In this document: positions 36,931 to 46,167 of the stretch, piece by piece
How the letters are laid out: every line of letters starts with the position of its first letter
Numbering within the stretch: position 1 is the stretch's first letter
Source of the DNA: Clostridium_AM sp963780135
GTDB taxonomy: Bacteria > Bacillota > Clostridia > Clostridiales > Clostridiaceae
Direction of reading: 5' to 3'
Length of the DNA: 64,000 nucleotides
Assembly: GCA_963780135.1 (NCBI GenBank)
Contig: CAWAAR010000003.1
Location: 4,154,001-4,218,000, forward strand
Position numbers and translations under genes: made by a program
The notes under the pieces: generated by a model
Database searches by the model: none
Told to the model about the DNA's origin: nothing
The model's input: only the letters and a program-made list of their open reading frames with translations

Positions 36931-37692
36931 CTATCTATACTTATCTGTAAGACATCTAAACATAACTACATAAAAACAACTACTTAATCTATTTAAAGCT
37001 TTTATAATATCTTCTCTTAATATATCTCCATCTATATTTTTAAAAGCTTTAAAGGCCTCTATTTCAACCTCACGTGCAGCACTTCTTAATGAGTTTATTG
37101 CAACTACAATTTCTCCCATTTTATAACTTGTAAAAAAATGTTCCATGTCAAAATATTTTTTAGGATTATGTGAAATTTCTCTAAGTTCCTTTTCATTCAT
37201 ACCTATGAGATTGAATTCCCCAAGAGGTTGTTCTAAAACTTCACACCTTAATATATTTCTTACAAAGTCTAAAACCTCTTCCAATTCTAGAGCTAACTTT
37301 TCATTTTGAAGTTTTACTGCTAAAACTTGAGTTTCTAATATCTTAGACTCTAAACTATCTATTTTACCTCTTAATATAATCTTTCTATGGTCTTTAAAAA
37401 CTAATTTATTTCCATAAAGCTGAGTCATATATTCAGGTTTTTCCTCTAAATAACCACCTTGAAAGCACTTATACTTAGGTAAAATTTTAGTTGAGTCCTC
37501 ACTTTTAGTTAAAACTTCATCCTTGCTACTCTTATTAACTAATTTATCAACTACTACAAGCTTAATATTTTTTTCATTTAGATATTGTCTTGCAGACGGA
37601 GTTACAATAACACCTTTAAGTATTTCAAAGTTTTTTTGGTTTTTATCTAAATTTTTAAGCTGTTTTCTTACTTCTGCTTCTGTAAGTACCAT
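36931..37692 (-). CDS. eutT: EutT-type corrinoid adenosyltransferase
   Basis: I choose ATG 37692 (MVLTEAEVRKQLKNL), behind GAGGAT; the frame is open 36 bp further. The 253 residues have the N-terminal helix common to EutT and a C-terminal cobalamin adenosyltransferase domain (about 95-245; KIDSLESKILETQVLA, GEIVVAINSLRSAAREVE). I do not see the CCxxC metal motif of the Salmonella enzyme, as in other Gram-positive versions. It would supply adenosylcobalamin to EutBC. Confidence 0.82.
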   Translation of the reverse strand: MVLTEAEVRKQLKNLDKNQKNFEILKGVIVTPSARQYLNEKNIKLVVVDKLVNKSSKDEVLTKSEDSTKILPKYKCFQGGYLEEKPEYMTQLYGNKLVFKDHRKIILRGKIDSLESKILETQVLAVKLQNEKLALELEEVLDFVRNILRCEVLEQPLGEFNLIGMNEKELREISHNPKKYFDMEHFFTSYKMGEIVVAINSLRSAAREVEIEAFKAFKNIDGDILREDIIKALNRLSSCFYVVMFRCLTDKYR

Positions 37693-37744
37693 AATTTTCA
37701 CATCCTCTTTAGAATGTTCTATATTCAACTTTTCCTAAGTTAAC

Positions 37745-37775
37745 AGTTAAGAGTGAACATTATTCACTCTTAACT
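37745..37775 (-). other. Intercistronic hairpin between eutM and eutT
   Basis: AGTTAAGAGTGAA and TTCACTCTTAACT form perfect 13-bp arms with a 5-base loop in the 95-bp gap after the shell gene. It has no U-tract, so it is more likely to set mRNA ends or stability than to stop transcription. Confidence 0.5.
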
Positions 37776-37787
37776 AAATCATTTTTC

Positions 37788-38072
37788 CTAAACTTCTGTT
37801 TTTGGAAGTATTGCATCTACTTCTGTATGTGGTCTTGGAATTACATGAACTGATAATAATTCACCAACTCTTTCAGCCGCAGCTGCACCAGCATCTGTAG
37901 CTGCTTTAACAGCACCAACATCTCCTCTTACCATTACAGTTACAAGTCCGCCACCTACATGTTCTTTTCCTACTAAAGTAACATTTGCTGCTTTAACCAT
38001 AGCATCTGCTGCTTCTATTGCTCCCACTAATCCTTTAGTTTCAATCATTCCTAATGCGTTTGTACTTGCCAT
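37788..38072 (-). CDS. eutM: EutM/PduA-type hexameric shell protein
   Basis: The 94-residue single BMC domain begins ASTNALGMIETKGLVGAIEAAD and has the pore/edge segments TLVGKEHVGGGLVTVMVRGDVGAV and SVHVIPRPH. It is the usual main facet protein. Good GGAGG. A hairpin follows the stop codon closely. Confidence 0.95.
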   Translation of the reverse strand: MASTNALGMIETKGLVGAIEAADAMVKAANVTLVGKEHVGGGLVTVMVRGDVGAVKAATDAGAAAAERVGELLSVHVIPRPHTEVDAILPKTEV

Positions 38073-38129
38073 TTTGAATTCCTCCTAAATATTTTAATAA
38101 TTTTTATTTTAATAATTTTTAATTACTAG

Positions 38130-39596
38130 TTAACCTTTAAGTTTTTGAAGTATTTTTTCAACAATTACATTTATATATTCTTCATTTAAACCTTTTAAAC
38201 TTTCATTAGAGGATATTTGATCCCCACCTTTTAGTTCTTCAATTTCTTTAACTCCATAAACCATTCTTCTTATATTAATTAAATTCATAGGTCCTATGTT
38301 GTCAGAAGTTGAACTTCCACCTACTGCACCACAACCTAATGTTAATGCTGGAACAAGATTTGTTGCTGCCCCTATTCCACCTAAAGCTCCTGGAGTATTT
38401 ACAAGAAGTCTTGAAACTGGCTTTTTCAAAGCAAACTCCCTTATTACTTCTTCATTGCTTGAATGAATTATAAGAGTATGTCCAGCACCTTCATTGTTCA
38501 ATATGTCTATACATTTTTCACATGCTTTTTCCCAATTTTCCTCACAATAAAATGCTAAAATTGGAGCAAGTTTTTCTCTAGAATAAGGATACTGTTTTCC
38601 CACTCTTGTTTCTTCAGCAATAAGTACTCTTGTACCCTCTGGTATGCTTATACCTGCCATTTGTGCTATATTTTCTGGACTCTTACCTACAATTTTTGGA
38701 TTCATTGTTCCATTAGCTCTCAATATGAATTTTGATAAACTATTCGCTTCTTCTTTTGTTAAAAAGTATCCACCTTGCTTCTTGAATTCTTCAATAACCT
38801 TGTCCCTTGAAACAGTTTCTACTACTACGGATTGTTCAGAAGCGCATATTGTTCCATTATCAAAAGTTTTGCTGTCTAAAATCCTTTTAACAGCTAATTT
38901 TATATCAGCAGATTTTTCTATAAATGCAGGTCCGTTTCCAGGTCCTACTCCTATAGCTGGTGTTCCTGAACTATATGCTGCTTTAACCATGGCTGAACCA
39001 CCCGTTGCAAGTATTAAAGATACATCTTTATGCTTCATAAGTTCATCTGTACCTTCCATAGTTGGAACAGTCATGCATCCTATAGCTCCATCTGGACATC
39101 CAGCTTCCATTGCTGCTTTGGATATTATTCTAATAGTTTCTAATATAGAATTTTTTGCGTTTGGATGTGGTGAGAAAACTATAGAATTTCCTGCCTTAAT
39201 AGCTATCATTGCTTTATATATAGCTGTTGAAGTAGGATTTGTTGAAGGTATAAGCCCTGCTACAACTCCAACTGGTACTGCTATCTCCACAATTTTCTTT
39301 TCTTTATCTTCCTTTATAATTCCTACTGTTTTCATGTCTTTTATGTATTCATATACACTTTTACTGGCAAACATATTTTTTACAATTTTATCTCTCCATT
39401 TACCAAATCCTGTTTCTTCTTCTGCCATTCTAGCTAGTTTTTCTGCATTAAAGGCTCCTGCATCAGCCATAGCCTTAGTTATTTTATCTATTTGTTCTTG
39501 ATTCATTTTTCCAAGTATTTTTTGAGCTTCTTTAGCCTTTAATATAAGACTTCTTACTTCTTGAATAGAGATTAAATCTTTATCCATAGTATCCAT
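38130..39596 (-). CDS. eutE: EutE acetylating acetaldehyde dehydrogenase
   Basis: The 488-residue protein is a CoA-dependent aldehyde dehydrogenase with catalytic cysteine in NGTICASEQSVV and the NAD site segment LATGGSAMVKAAY. It oxidises acetaldehyde to acetyl-CoA with NAD and CoA recycled inside the shell. The C-terminus LNEEYINVIVEKILQKLKG is an amphipathic helix that could target it to the compartment. I choose ATG 39596, which overlaps the TGA of the preceding shell gene by one base; a GTG just before is possible. Confidence 0.92.
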   Translation of the reverse strand: MDTMDKDLISIQEVRSLILKAKEAQKILGKMNQEQIDKITKAMADAGAFNAEKLARMAEEETGFGKWRDKIVKNMFASKSVYEYIKDMKTVGIIKEDKEKKIVEIAVPVGVVAGLIPSTNPTSTAIYKAMIAIKAGNSIVFSPHPNAKNSILETIRIISKAAMEAGCPDGAIGCMTVPTMEGTDELMKHKDVSLILATGGSAMVKAAYSSGTPAIGVGPGNGPAFIEKSADIKLAVKRILDSKTFDNGTICASEQSVVVETVSRDKVIEEFKKQGGYFLTKEEANSLSKFILRANGTMNPKIVGKSPENIAQMAGISIPEGTRVLIAEETRVGKQYPYSREKLAPILAFYCEENWEKACEKCIDILNNEGAGHTLIIHSSNEEVIREFALKKPVSRLLVNTPGALGGIGAATNLVPALTLGCGAVGGSSTSDNIGPMNLINIRRMVYGVKEIEELKGGDQISSNESLKGLNEEYINVIVEKILQKLKG

Positions 39597-40192
39597 CACT
39601 TATTCCTCCCCTTATAGAAGTTTAGTATTTCTTGGATTAGCCTATCTTTTCTAGCAAATTTAATCTGTTTATTTGTCATAGCTAGCTTCATTGACCTTAC
39701 CAATCGCCTTAATTCTTCTACTGTTTTCTTCTCTAGATTTTCTTCAAAATCTTCCTTAACCTCTATATCTGTAACTTTTACAGCTTTAACTTCTTTAAGG
39801 TTTTCTTCTTCACTTATTGATTCTGCAACAATAACATTTTCAATTTCTTTTTCTACAATGTTTTTTTCTTTAGCTTCAGTTTCTTGTGATTTTTCTAGAT
39901 TTTTATCTGTTAGTGGAACACTTTCTTCTAAAATACTCCATACACTTACATCTGGTCTTGGTATAACATGTACAGAAAGTACTTTTGAAATCTTATTAAC
40001 AGATTCTTCTGCCGCATATACTGCTGCATTAACAGCTCCCACATCGCCTCTTATCTTTACAGTAACTATTCCACCTCTTACTTTTTCACATCCAACCAAA
40101 GTAACATTGGCAGCTTTAAGTGCCGTATCAGCAGCTTCTATGGCACCAAGGTAACCGTATACTTCTATTAACCCTAATGCTCCTTTATTCAT
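39596..40192 (-). CDS. eutK: Extended BMC shell protein with C-terminal SAP/Rho-like tail (EutK-like)
   Basis: The 198 residues have one BMC domain (1-90; GALGLIEVYGYLGAIEAADTA and VTVKIRGDVGAVNAA). A highly charged Glu/Lys linker (about 95-155) leads to a C-terminal segment, KKTVEELRRLVRSMKLAMTN then ARKDRLIQEILNFY. That tail resembles the two-helix SAP or Rho-N type nucleic-acid-binding fold. Enteric EutK also has a BMC domain plus a predicted nucleic-acid-binding tail, but of another type. It lies between eutL and eutE and is coupled to eutE. Confidence 0.75.
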   Translation of the reverse strand: MNKGALGLIEVYGYLGAIEAADTALKAANVTLVGCEKVRGGIVTVKIRGDVGAVNAAVYAAEESVNKISKVLSVHVIPRPDVSVWSILEESVPLTDKNLEKSQETEAKEKNIVEKEIENVIVAESISEEENLKEVKAVKVTDIEVKEDFEENLEKKTVEELRRLVRSMKLAMTNKQIKFARKDRLIQEILNFYKGRNK

Positions 40193-40206
40193 ATAGATAC
40201 CTTATC

Positions 40207-40860
40207 CTAAAAAGCTGTTGGATTTTCAGCTACAAACTGAACTGCTGTAGCAAAAGCATCACAAGCTGCTTTACAAGCTGATTGGCTTCCTGTTAATAAT
40301 CCTCCACCAAAGTTAGTTTCTGATGGTGGTCCATAAAATGCTGCTAAACTTACGTCTGCTGCTTTTAGCGCTGCATCTAATCCATACATTGCTTCAAGTG
40401 GTGGTGCTATTAGATAAGCTAGTGCTTCCCCTTCTTTTATATTTGCAGTCTTAGAAAGGAAACTTCCTGTTCTTGATACGCAATGAGCATAATATAATAT
40501 TGTATTATCATCATTAGCACTTACAAAATGTGCACCATTTTCCATAAAGTCAAGAGTTGAATTAAGTCCACTTCTAACTTCTGCAGGATTTGGTCCTGCA
40601 AGTATTCCTATAACTTCTCCAGCTAATTTTGTGCTTGCATTAGCAGAACCTGCATACATTGATTTTGCATAAACCACATCTACATCTGCTGATTTTGTAG
40701 CTTCATCTAAAGCTGTATAAGTTACATCGTCTATATCTGCTGTTATTAACCCAAGACTTTTATGATGTGGCTCTAAATTAAACGCTGTAGCCATTTCTGG
40801 ACTTACATTTGAAATTATTTTTACACTTAATACTGTTGCAGCAATAGTCTCATTTTTCAT
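40207..40860 (-). CDS. eutL: EutL trimeric shell protein
   Basis: The 217 residues form two circularly permuted BMC domains in tandem, with MATAFNLEPHHKSLGLITADIDDVTYTALDEA as the first-domain start and the later YGPPSETNFGGGLLTGSQSACKAAC. EutL trimers have a gated central pore thought to pass larger cofactors. It is 23 bp after eutC with a GGAGG site. Confidence 0.94.
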   Translation of the reverse strand: MKNETIAATVLSVKIISNVSPEMATAFNLEPHHKSLGLITADIDDVTYTALDEATKSADVDVVYAKSMYAGSANASTKLAGEVIGILAGPNPAEVRSGLNSTLDFMENGAHFVSANDDNTILYYAHCVSRTGSFLSKTANIKEGEALAYLIAPPLEAMYGLDAALKAADVSLAAFYGPPSETNFGGGLLTGSQSACKAACDAFATAVQFVAENPTAF

Positions 40861-40883
40861 ATGCTTTTCCTCCTAAAAACTAC

Positions 40884-41771
40884 TTAAATTTTTAAATCTA
40901 TTCCACTGACTTTTTTATCTAACATTTCCTTTATAATTTCTGCTATATGTGCCCCTGCTTCAACAGGTGAAGTTCCGCCCTTATGAATATTAGAAATAAC
41001 AGTTCTTCTAGATTCTGACATATTTACAGTTGCCTTATAAGCTATGTAAGCACTCATACTTTCAGCTGTTATAAGACCTGGTCTTTCTCCTATAAGTACA
41101 CAAGTAACATCTGCTTCTAAAGCTTCTGAAATTACATCCATGGCTCCTACTCTTCCATATTTTACAAAGAAAGTAGTTCCAACCTTTAAATTATAAGAAT
41201 CAAGTCCCTGCATAATAGCTGGAAGTATATCCCTAATATTTGCTTCTATTGCAGCTGAACTTAAACCATCAGATACATAAATTTGAACTTGTGGTTTTTT
41301 CATACAGCTAGATTTAATCTTATTTATATTTTCTTCTGAAAATTTTCTTCCTAAATCAGGTCTTGTTATATATTCATCTTTATTTGTGCATAAAGTTTTT
41401 ATAGAAGAAAGATTCATATCTTTTAAAAACTCTTCTGAAACATCTGAAAACACTGAATCCTGTGCTGCTGCATGATCTGCTCTAAATCTCAATGCAGTTT
41501 CAGTTTTATATCTTGGACCAGCTCTCCATATTCCAATTCTTGATGGAGTGGCTTCCTTCATTTTTAAATATCCTTCAGCATCTACTGGATTTGGCACTAA
41601 AAGCTGCTTTTTTATATCAACTTCTGTTATATCATCTATAAATCCATTATCTACTTTTAATGGTACATATTCATTGCACTTAACCTGCTCTTTTACCTCA
41701 TCTTTTTTAGAATCTGTCATTTCAGTTAAAAGCTGAGCAACTAACTGTTTTAATTCTACTTCTGATATCAT
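40884..41771 (-). CDS. eutC: EutC, ethanolamine ammonia-lyase small subunit
   Basis: The 295 residues start at ATG 41771 behind GGAGG; a GTG at 41789 contains the ribosome site. The N-terminus MISEVELKQLVAQLLTEM is an amphipathic helix of the kind shown to bring EutBC into the shell, followed by a linker. The cobalamin-contacting domain is recognised by GIWRAGPRYKTETALRFRADHAAAQDSVF and QIYVSDGLSSAAIEANI. EutC with EutB deaminates ethanolamine to acetaldehyde. Confidence 0.94.
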   Translation of the reverse strand: MISEVELKQLVAQLLTEMTDSKKDEVKEQVKCNEYVPLKVDNGFIDDITEVDIKKQLLVPNPVDAEGYLKMKEATPSRIGIWRAGPRYKTETALRFRADHAAAQDSVFSDVSEEFLKDMNLSSIKTLCTNKDEYITRPDLGRKFSEENINKIKSSCMKKPQVQIYVSDGLSSAAIEANIRDILPAIMQGLDSYNLKVGTTFFVKYGRVGAMDVISEALEADVTCVLIGERPGLITAESMSAYIAYKATVNMSESRRTVISNIHKGGTSPVEAGAHIAEIIKEMLDKKVSGIDLKI

Positions 41772-41788
41772 TAATATTTCCTCCTTCA

Positions 41789-43153
41789 CTATTTAAGAAA
41801 TACAGATGCATCTCCTGCTCTTTCAGTTAATTTTCCATTTTCTATAAAGCCCATTTTCTTAGTCCAATCCTCAAACTCTTTTATTGGTTTTAAGTTTAAT
41901 AATTCCCTTAAAGTAGCTGTATCATGGTATCCTGTGCACTGATAGTTAAGCATTACATCATCACCCTGTGGTACACCCATAAAGTAATTACATCCTGCAG
42001 CTGCAAGAAGCACTGCTAAATTTTCTATATCATTTTGATCTGCTTTCATGTGGTTAGTGTAACAAGCATCACACCCCATTGGTATTCCTGTAAGTTTACC
42101 CATAAAATGATCTTCAAGACCTGCTCTTATAACTTCTTTACTGTCATATAAATATTCTGGTCCTATAAACCCAACTACTGTATTTACAAGGAATGGATCA
42201 AACTTTTTAGCAAATCCATAGCATCTAGCTTCCATAGTAAGTTGGTCAACTCCATGATGACTGTCAGAAGATAATTCAGATCCCTGTCCAGTTTCAAAAT
42301 ACATTACATTAGGACCTGCTCCAGTACCTTGTTTTAATGCAAGCTGTCTAGCTTCTTCAATTATGTCAGCAGTTATTCCAAAGGCTTCGTTTCCCTTTTG
42401 TGAACCTGCTATACTTTGGAACACAAGATCTGTTGGTGCTCCTTTTCTTATAGCTTCTATTTGAGTTGTTACATGTGCAAGTACACAAATTTGTGTTGGT
42501 ATTTCCCATTTTCTCTTAAATTCATCAAATTTCTTTAATACTCTAGTTACACTTTCTACAGAATCATCAACTGGATTCAATCCTATAACAGCATCACCAA
42601 TACCAAAAGTTAATCCTTCCATAAGAGATGCAAGTATTCCATCTGGATTATCTGTAGGATGATTAGGTTGAAGTCTTGCAGACAAAGTTCCATCTAATCC
42701 TATAGTTGTATTGCAATGAGCAGTTATTCTTATTTTTTTTGCTCCATATATTAAATCTAAGTTTGACATTAACTTTGTTACAGCTGAAACCATTTCACTA
42801 GTTAATCCTCTGCTGATTCTTTTTATATCAGCACCTGTAGTATTTTCATTTAATATCCATTCTCTTAATTCTGATACTGTCCAATTTTTTATCTCACTAT
42901 ATATTTTTTCATTTACTGCATCTTGAATTATTCTTGTTACCTCATCAATTTCATAAGGTACTGCTGGGTTGTTTCTTAAATCTTCTAGAGTAATATTGCT
43001 TAAAACTACCTTTGCAGCCACTCTTTCTTCAGAAGATTCAGCAGCTATTTTAGCAAGTTTATCTCCTGATTTTTCTTCATTAGCTTTAGCCATTACTTCC
43101 TTTATTGATTTGAATTCGTATACATGTCCAAATAATTTTGTTTTTAATTTCAA
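41789..43153 (-). CDS. eutB: EutB, ethanolamine ammonia-lyase large subunit
   Basis: This is a 454-residue TIM-barrel subunit with the family segments GLTSEMVSAVTKLMSNLDLI, ITAHCNTTIGLDGTLSARLQPN and FETGQGSELSSDSHHGVDQLTMEARCYG. It holds the adenosylcobalamin-dependent active site. ATG 43153 follows GGAGG. It is in the eutABCL unit behind the eutA leader terminator. Confidence 0.96.
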   Translation of the reverse strand: MKLKTKLFGHVYEFKSIKEVMAKANEEKSGDKLAKIAAESSEERVAAKVVLSNITLEDLRNNPAVPYEIDEVTRIIQDAVNEKIYSEIKNWTVSELREWILNENTTGADIKRISRGLTSEMVSAVTKLMSNLDLIYGAKKIRITAHCNTTIGLDGTLSARLQPNHPTDNPDGILASLMEGLTFGIGDAVIGLNPVDDSVESVTRVLKKFDEFKRKWEIPTQICVLAHVTTQIEAIRKGAPTDLVFQSIAGSQKGNEAFGITADIIEEARQLALKQGTGAGPNVMYFETGQGSELSSDSHHGVDQLTMEARCYGFAKKFDPFLVNTVVGFIGPEYLYDSKEVIRAGLEDHFMGKLTGIPMGCDACYTNHMKADQNDIENLAVLLAAAGCNYFMGVPQGDDVMLNYQCTGYHDTATLRELLNLKPIKEFEDWTKKMGFIENGKLTERAGDASVFLK

Positions 43154-43175
43154 AACAATTCCCTCCTTTGTATTT

Positions 43176-44609
43176 TTAAGAATTAAATACTAGTGTTTTA
43201 ATTACTACAGGTAATACCTTTCCTTGAGCTAATGGCTTACCAATATCAATGTAATCACCATTTTCAACTTTTATAGCATCTATACATACAACTTGTTTTT
43301 TAAAATTCAAGTCTTTCTGCATAGTTTGTCCCAAAACCTTAGCAATATCGCTTTCTACTACAACTATAATAGGAAAATCATTTTTTATTATTTCTTCCAT
43401 TCCCTCTATTAATGTTTTAGAAAGTTCTTGTATCTCTTTAAAGCTAGGATTTTTCTTAGCTTTTAAAGCAAGTGCCACTGGCTGAACTTCATTTTCTAAT
43501 ACAAACCATTTTAGCTTTTCTTTTATAACTGCTATAATTTCTTTAGAATCTAATTTTTCCTCTTCTGAAGATAACTTTAATATTGGGAGATTCTTTATAG
43601 GAAAATTATCTTCTGTATAAGTTATAGTACTGCCACTTATATCTGTAGTATGCGAACCTGCACCCACTACTGTAGCTCTTATAGTTTCTTGGGATTTTTT
43701 CACACTTAACTTTTTACATAAAAGAGATTTTTTAATGGCCTCTCCCAGTAATATTCCTATATCACCATATTTAAATATGTCTTCCCCAGGCTCATTATAT
43801 ATATAATCTGCAACTCCTCCTGAAAAGGTTATACAGTTTATAACTTTTTTAAGATCTAATCCCTTATTAGTTATGATTCTTTCATAAAATTCTGATCTTT
43901 CTCTTAACCCTACACTTTCTTCTAAAAGCTTTGCCATTTCCTCTACCACAGCATAAAGTTTATCTTTTGAGGCTTTATTGCCTTCTTGTAATTCTATTTT
44001 CTTTAGCTTACACAGTTCTTTTATTTTTTCTGATATATAAGTTATATTTCCTGAGGATTTATCAATTTTTATAAGTCTTCCACCTATATCAAGACATCCA
44101 ACTTCTATTAATTCTCCTCTGTTAAATACTGCAATATTTGTTGTGCCACCACCAATGTCTAAATTAACTACTACAGTGTTTTCTTCCTTAGAGATTCTAT
44201 CTGCACCTGCACCTTTTGCTGAAATTATTGATTCAAGGTCTGGCCCTGCAGTTGCTACTACAAAGTCTCCAGCAAATCCACTTAAATTTTGTATTACATC
44301 ACTGGCATTTTTCTTTCTTGCAGTTTCCCCAGTTATAATAATGGCTCCAGTTTTTACGTCTTCTTGAGATACACCCGCTTTCTGGTATTCCTTTTCTACA
44401 ATATGCTTTATCTTTTCACCATTAATTTCTCTTTGAGATATAAGGGGAGTAAAATAGATATCACTTCTATATACAATTTTTTTATCTACTATACTTATCC
44501 TTGGTACAGAAAAACTTGAAGCTGTATTTTCAATTGTTATTTTACTAAATATAAGTTGTGTGGTAGATGTGCCTATATCAATTCCTGCACTTAAAATCTC
44601 TTCTTTCAT
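43176..44609 (-). CDS. eutA: EutA, ethanolamine ammonia-lyase reactivating factor
   Basis: The 477-residue protein has the actin/Hsp70-like ATPase fold. Its phosphate-1 loop is AGIDIGTSTTQLIF and the second is VVNLDIGGGTTNIAVFN, with FSGGVADYIY further down. It swaps damaged cobalamin out of EutBC using ATP. I choose ATG 44609, which is seven bases from GGAGG; ATG 44615 is too close to the ribosome site. It is the first gene after a terminator with ANTAR hairpins (44631-44720). Confidence 0.93.
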   Translation of the reverse strand: MKEEILSAGIDIGTSTTQLIFSKITIENTASSFSVPRISIVDKKIVYRSDIYFTPLISQREINGEKIKHIVEKEYQKAGVSQEDVKTGAIIITGETARKKNASDVIQNLSGFAGDFVVATAGPDLESIISAKGAGADRISKEENTVVVNLDIGGGTTNIAVFNRGELIEVGCLDIGGRLIKIDKSSGNITYISEKIKELCKLKKIELQEGNKASKDKLYAVVEEMAKLLEESVGLRERSEFYERIITNKGLDLKKVINCITFSGGVADYIYNEPGEDIFKYGDIGILLGEAIKKSLLCKKLSVKKSQETIRATVVGAGSHTTDISGSTITYTEDNFPIKNLPILKLSSEEEKLDSKEIIAVIKEKLKWFVLENEVQPVALALKAKKNPSFKEIQELSKTLIEGMEEIIKNDFPIIVVVESDIAKVLGQTMQKDLNFKKQVVCIDAIKVENGDYIDIGKPLAQGKVLPVVIKTLVFNS

Positions 44610-44630
44610 TTTCATTCCTCCTTCCTTTTT

Positions 44631-44720
44631 AAAATACAAAGAGGCTTAAAATTATTATTTAAATCTAAATAATAATTTTAAGCCTCTTTGCTTATTTATA
44701 TAAACACTTCTTTGTGTTTA
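44631..44720 (-). promoter_or_regulatory. EutV-responsive leader of eutA: two ANTAR hairpins and terminator
   Basis: Read on the minus strand, P1 (44720-44701) is AAACAC-AAAGAA-GTGTTT. P2 (44694-44679) is TAAGC-AAAGAG-GCTTA. Both hexaloops have A at position 1 and G at position 4. The terminator (44690-44637) pairs about 22 bp, with TATTTT after it, and uses the 3' side of P2, so P2 and terminator exclude each other. This matches the known binding target of EutV. Confidence 0.88.
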
Positions 44721-44730
44721 ATTCACTATT

Positions 44731-46167
44731 TTAATTTTTAAAGTCAAATCTTATGTTGGTTCCATCACTATCTGAAGCTATATGCATATTTCCATTTAGT
44801 TTATCCTTTACTAAATTAATTACTATGCTTAAGCCAAGACTATTTTTTCTTCTATTTTTAATATCGAAACCGCTTCCATTGTCCACTAAATGTATAACAG
44901 AATAAATTTCACCTTTTTCAATTATTATATTTATCACGCCTGAAGTCTTGTTTACAAATGCATAGTGCATAGAATTTTGTAACAATTCATTTACAACTAG
45001 TGCTATAGAAGTAGCTTTATCAGAATCTATTTTAAAATCATCACCCTTTAAATTTACTTCTATATTTTTACTTTCTCCATCAAAGTATTTCATGGTGTTA
45101 TTCTTTATATTGCTTATTACTTCTTGAATATTAACCTCATCTACTCCTTCTTGAGCAAGAATCTCATGAGTAGCTGCTATGCTTAATATCCTATTCATAC
45201 TTTCGTTTAAAGCTTCTTTTGTACTTTCATTATTACTTCTCCTTGCTTGAAGTCTTAAAAGACTTGCTACAGTTTGGAGATTATTTTTTACTCTGTGGTG
45301 TATTTCTTTTATGGCCACAGATTTTAATATAAGTTCTTTTTCCTTCTGTTTCATAATAGTTATGTCCTTAATCATCATCATAAGTTTTATTGTTTTTCCT
45401 GATAGTAATATTCTTTTAACTTCTAAAAACAAATTTCCAATATTAATTTCTGTTATTTGAATATTTTGATTAGAAGCTTCACTTTTTATACTTATATCTT
45501 CTATAACATTTTCAAATGTGGAATTATCTAGTGCTATGTTATCATAATCCATACCTATTACTGTATCCTTATAACCTAATTTTGAATAAAGCCTATCCGC
45601 TTTAGGATTTTTAAACCTTACTACTCCATTTTCATCAAACATAATTATTGCTTGATCTAAATTATTAGTTATTGGATTTCCACCTTCAGTTATAGACATA
45701 AGTGTATCTGTTAATGTTTTATATCCTTCGGTTAACATTTCTATACGTTTGTCACTATTTATCTTGTTTGTTATATCTTTTTCTATTATCAAAACACCTA
45801 TTACCCTATCTTCATTTTTAATAGGTGCAACATTTTGTTTTACATTAATATTTTCTTGAGTTATAGCTTTTAATTCTTTGGTGGATATGCCTAGTTCTAA
45901 TGTCCTTAAAACTGCTGGTTCATTATTTCTATAAGCTAACTTTCCTATTACGGAATGTTTGTACATACTTTTATTGCTTAATGGCTTTGCTTCTGCTACT
46001 ACTATTGCTACATCTTTATCTCTTGTTGGACAATCTATAAATATATCTCCATTTGATATATCTGCTAAAGGCTGTATTGAATGCACCATGTTTTCTATTT
46101 TTAAAACATCTTCTTCAGTTAAATCAGTATACTGTCTGCATAATTCCCTTATGCTCAAATCACTCAT
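44731..46167 (-). CDS. eutW: EutW, ethanolamine-sensing histidine kinase
   Basis: The 478-residue soluble kinase has an N-terminal sensor domain (about 1-135) like that of H_kinase_N/PdtaS types, then a PAS-like part (about 160-270). A HisKA_2 segment contains IKEIHHRVKNNLQTVASLLRLQ, and the ATPase domain ends the protein (NELLQNSMHYAF, HLVDNGSGFD). No membrane helix, so it senses inside the cell. The start overlaps eutV by 8 bp. EutW phosphorylates EutV when ethanolamine is present. Confidence 0.92.
   Translation of the reverse strand: MSDLSIRELCRQYTDLTEEDVLKIENMVHSIQPLADISNGDIFIDCPTRDKDVAIVVAEAKPLSNKSMYKHSVIGKLAYRNNEPAVLRTLELGISTKELKAITQENINVKQNVAPIKNEDRVIGVLIIEKDITNKINSDKRIEMLTEGYKTLTDTLMSITEGGNPITNNLDQAIIMFDENGVVRFKNPKADRLYSKLGYKDTVIGMDYDNIALDNSTFENVIEDISIKSEASNQNIQITEINIGNLFLEVKRILLSGKTIKLMMMIKDITIMKQKEKELILKSVAIKEIHHRVKNNLQTVASLLRLQARRSNNESTKEALNESMNRILSIAATHEILAQEGVDEVNIQEVISNIKNNTMKYFDGESKNIEVNLKGDDFKIDSDKATSIALVVNELLQNSMHYAFVNKTSGVINIIIEKGEIYSVIHLVDNGSGFDIKNRRKNSLGLSIVINLVKDKLNGNMHIASDSDGTNIRFDFKN

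Noticed and set aside
38644..39501. Long open frame (285 codons) on the plus strand opposite eutE
   Set aside because: It is a shadow of the eutE coding frame; it has no ribosome site or recognisable domain, and eutE is certain.
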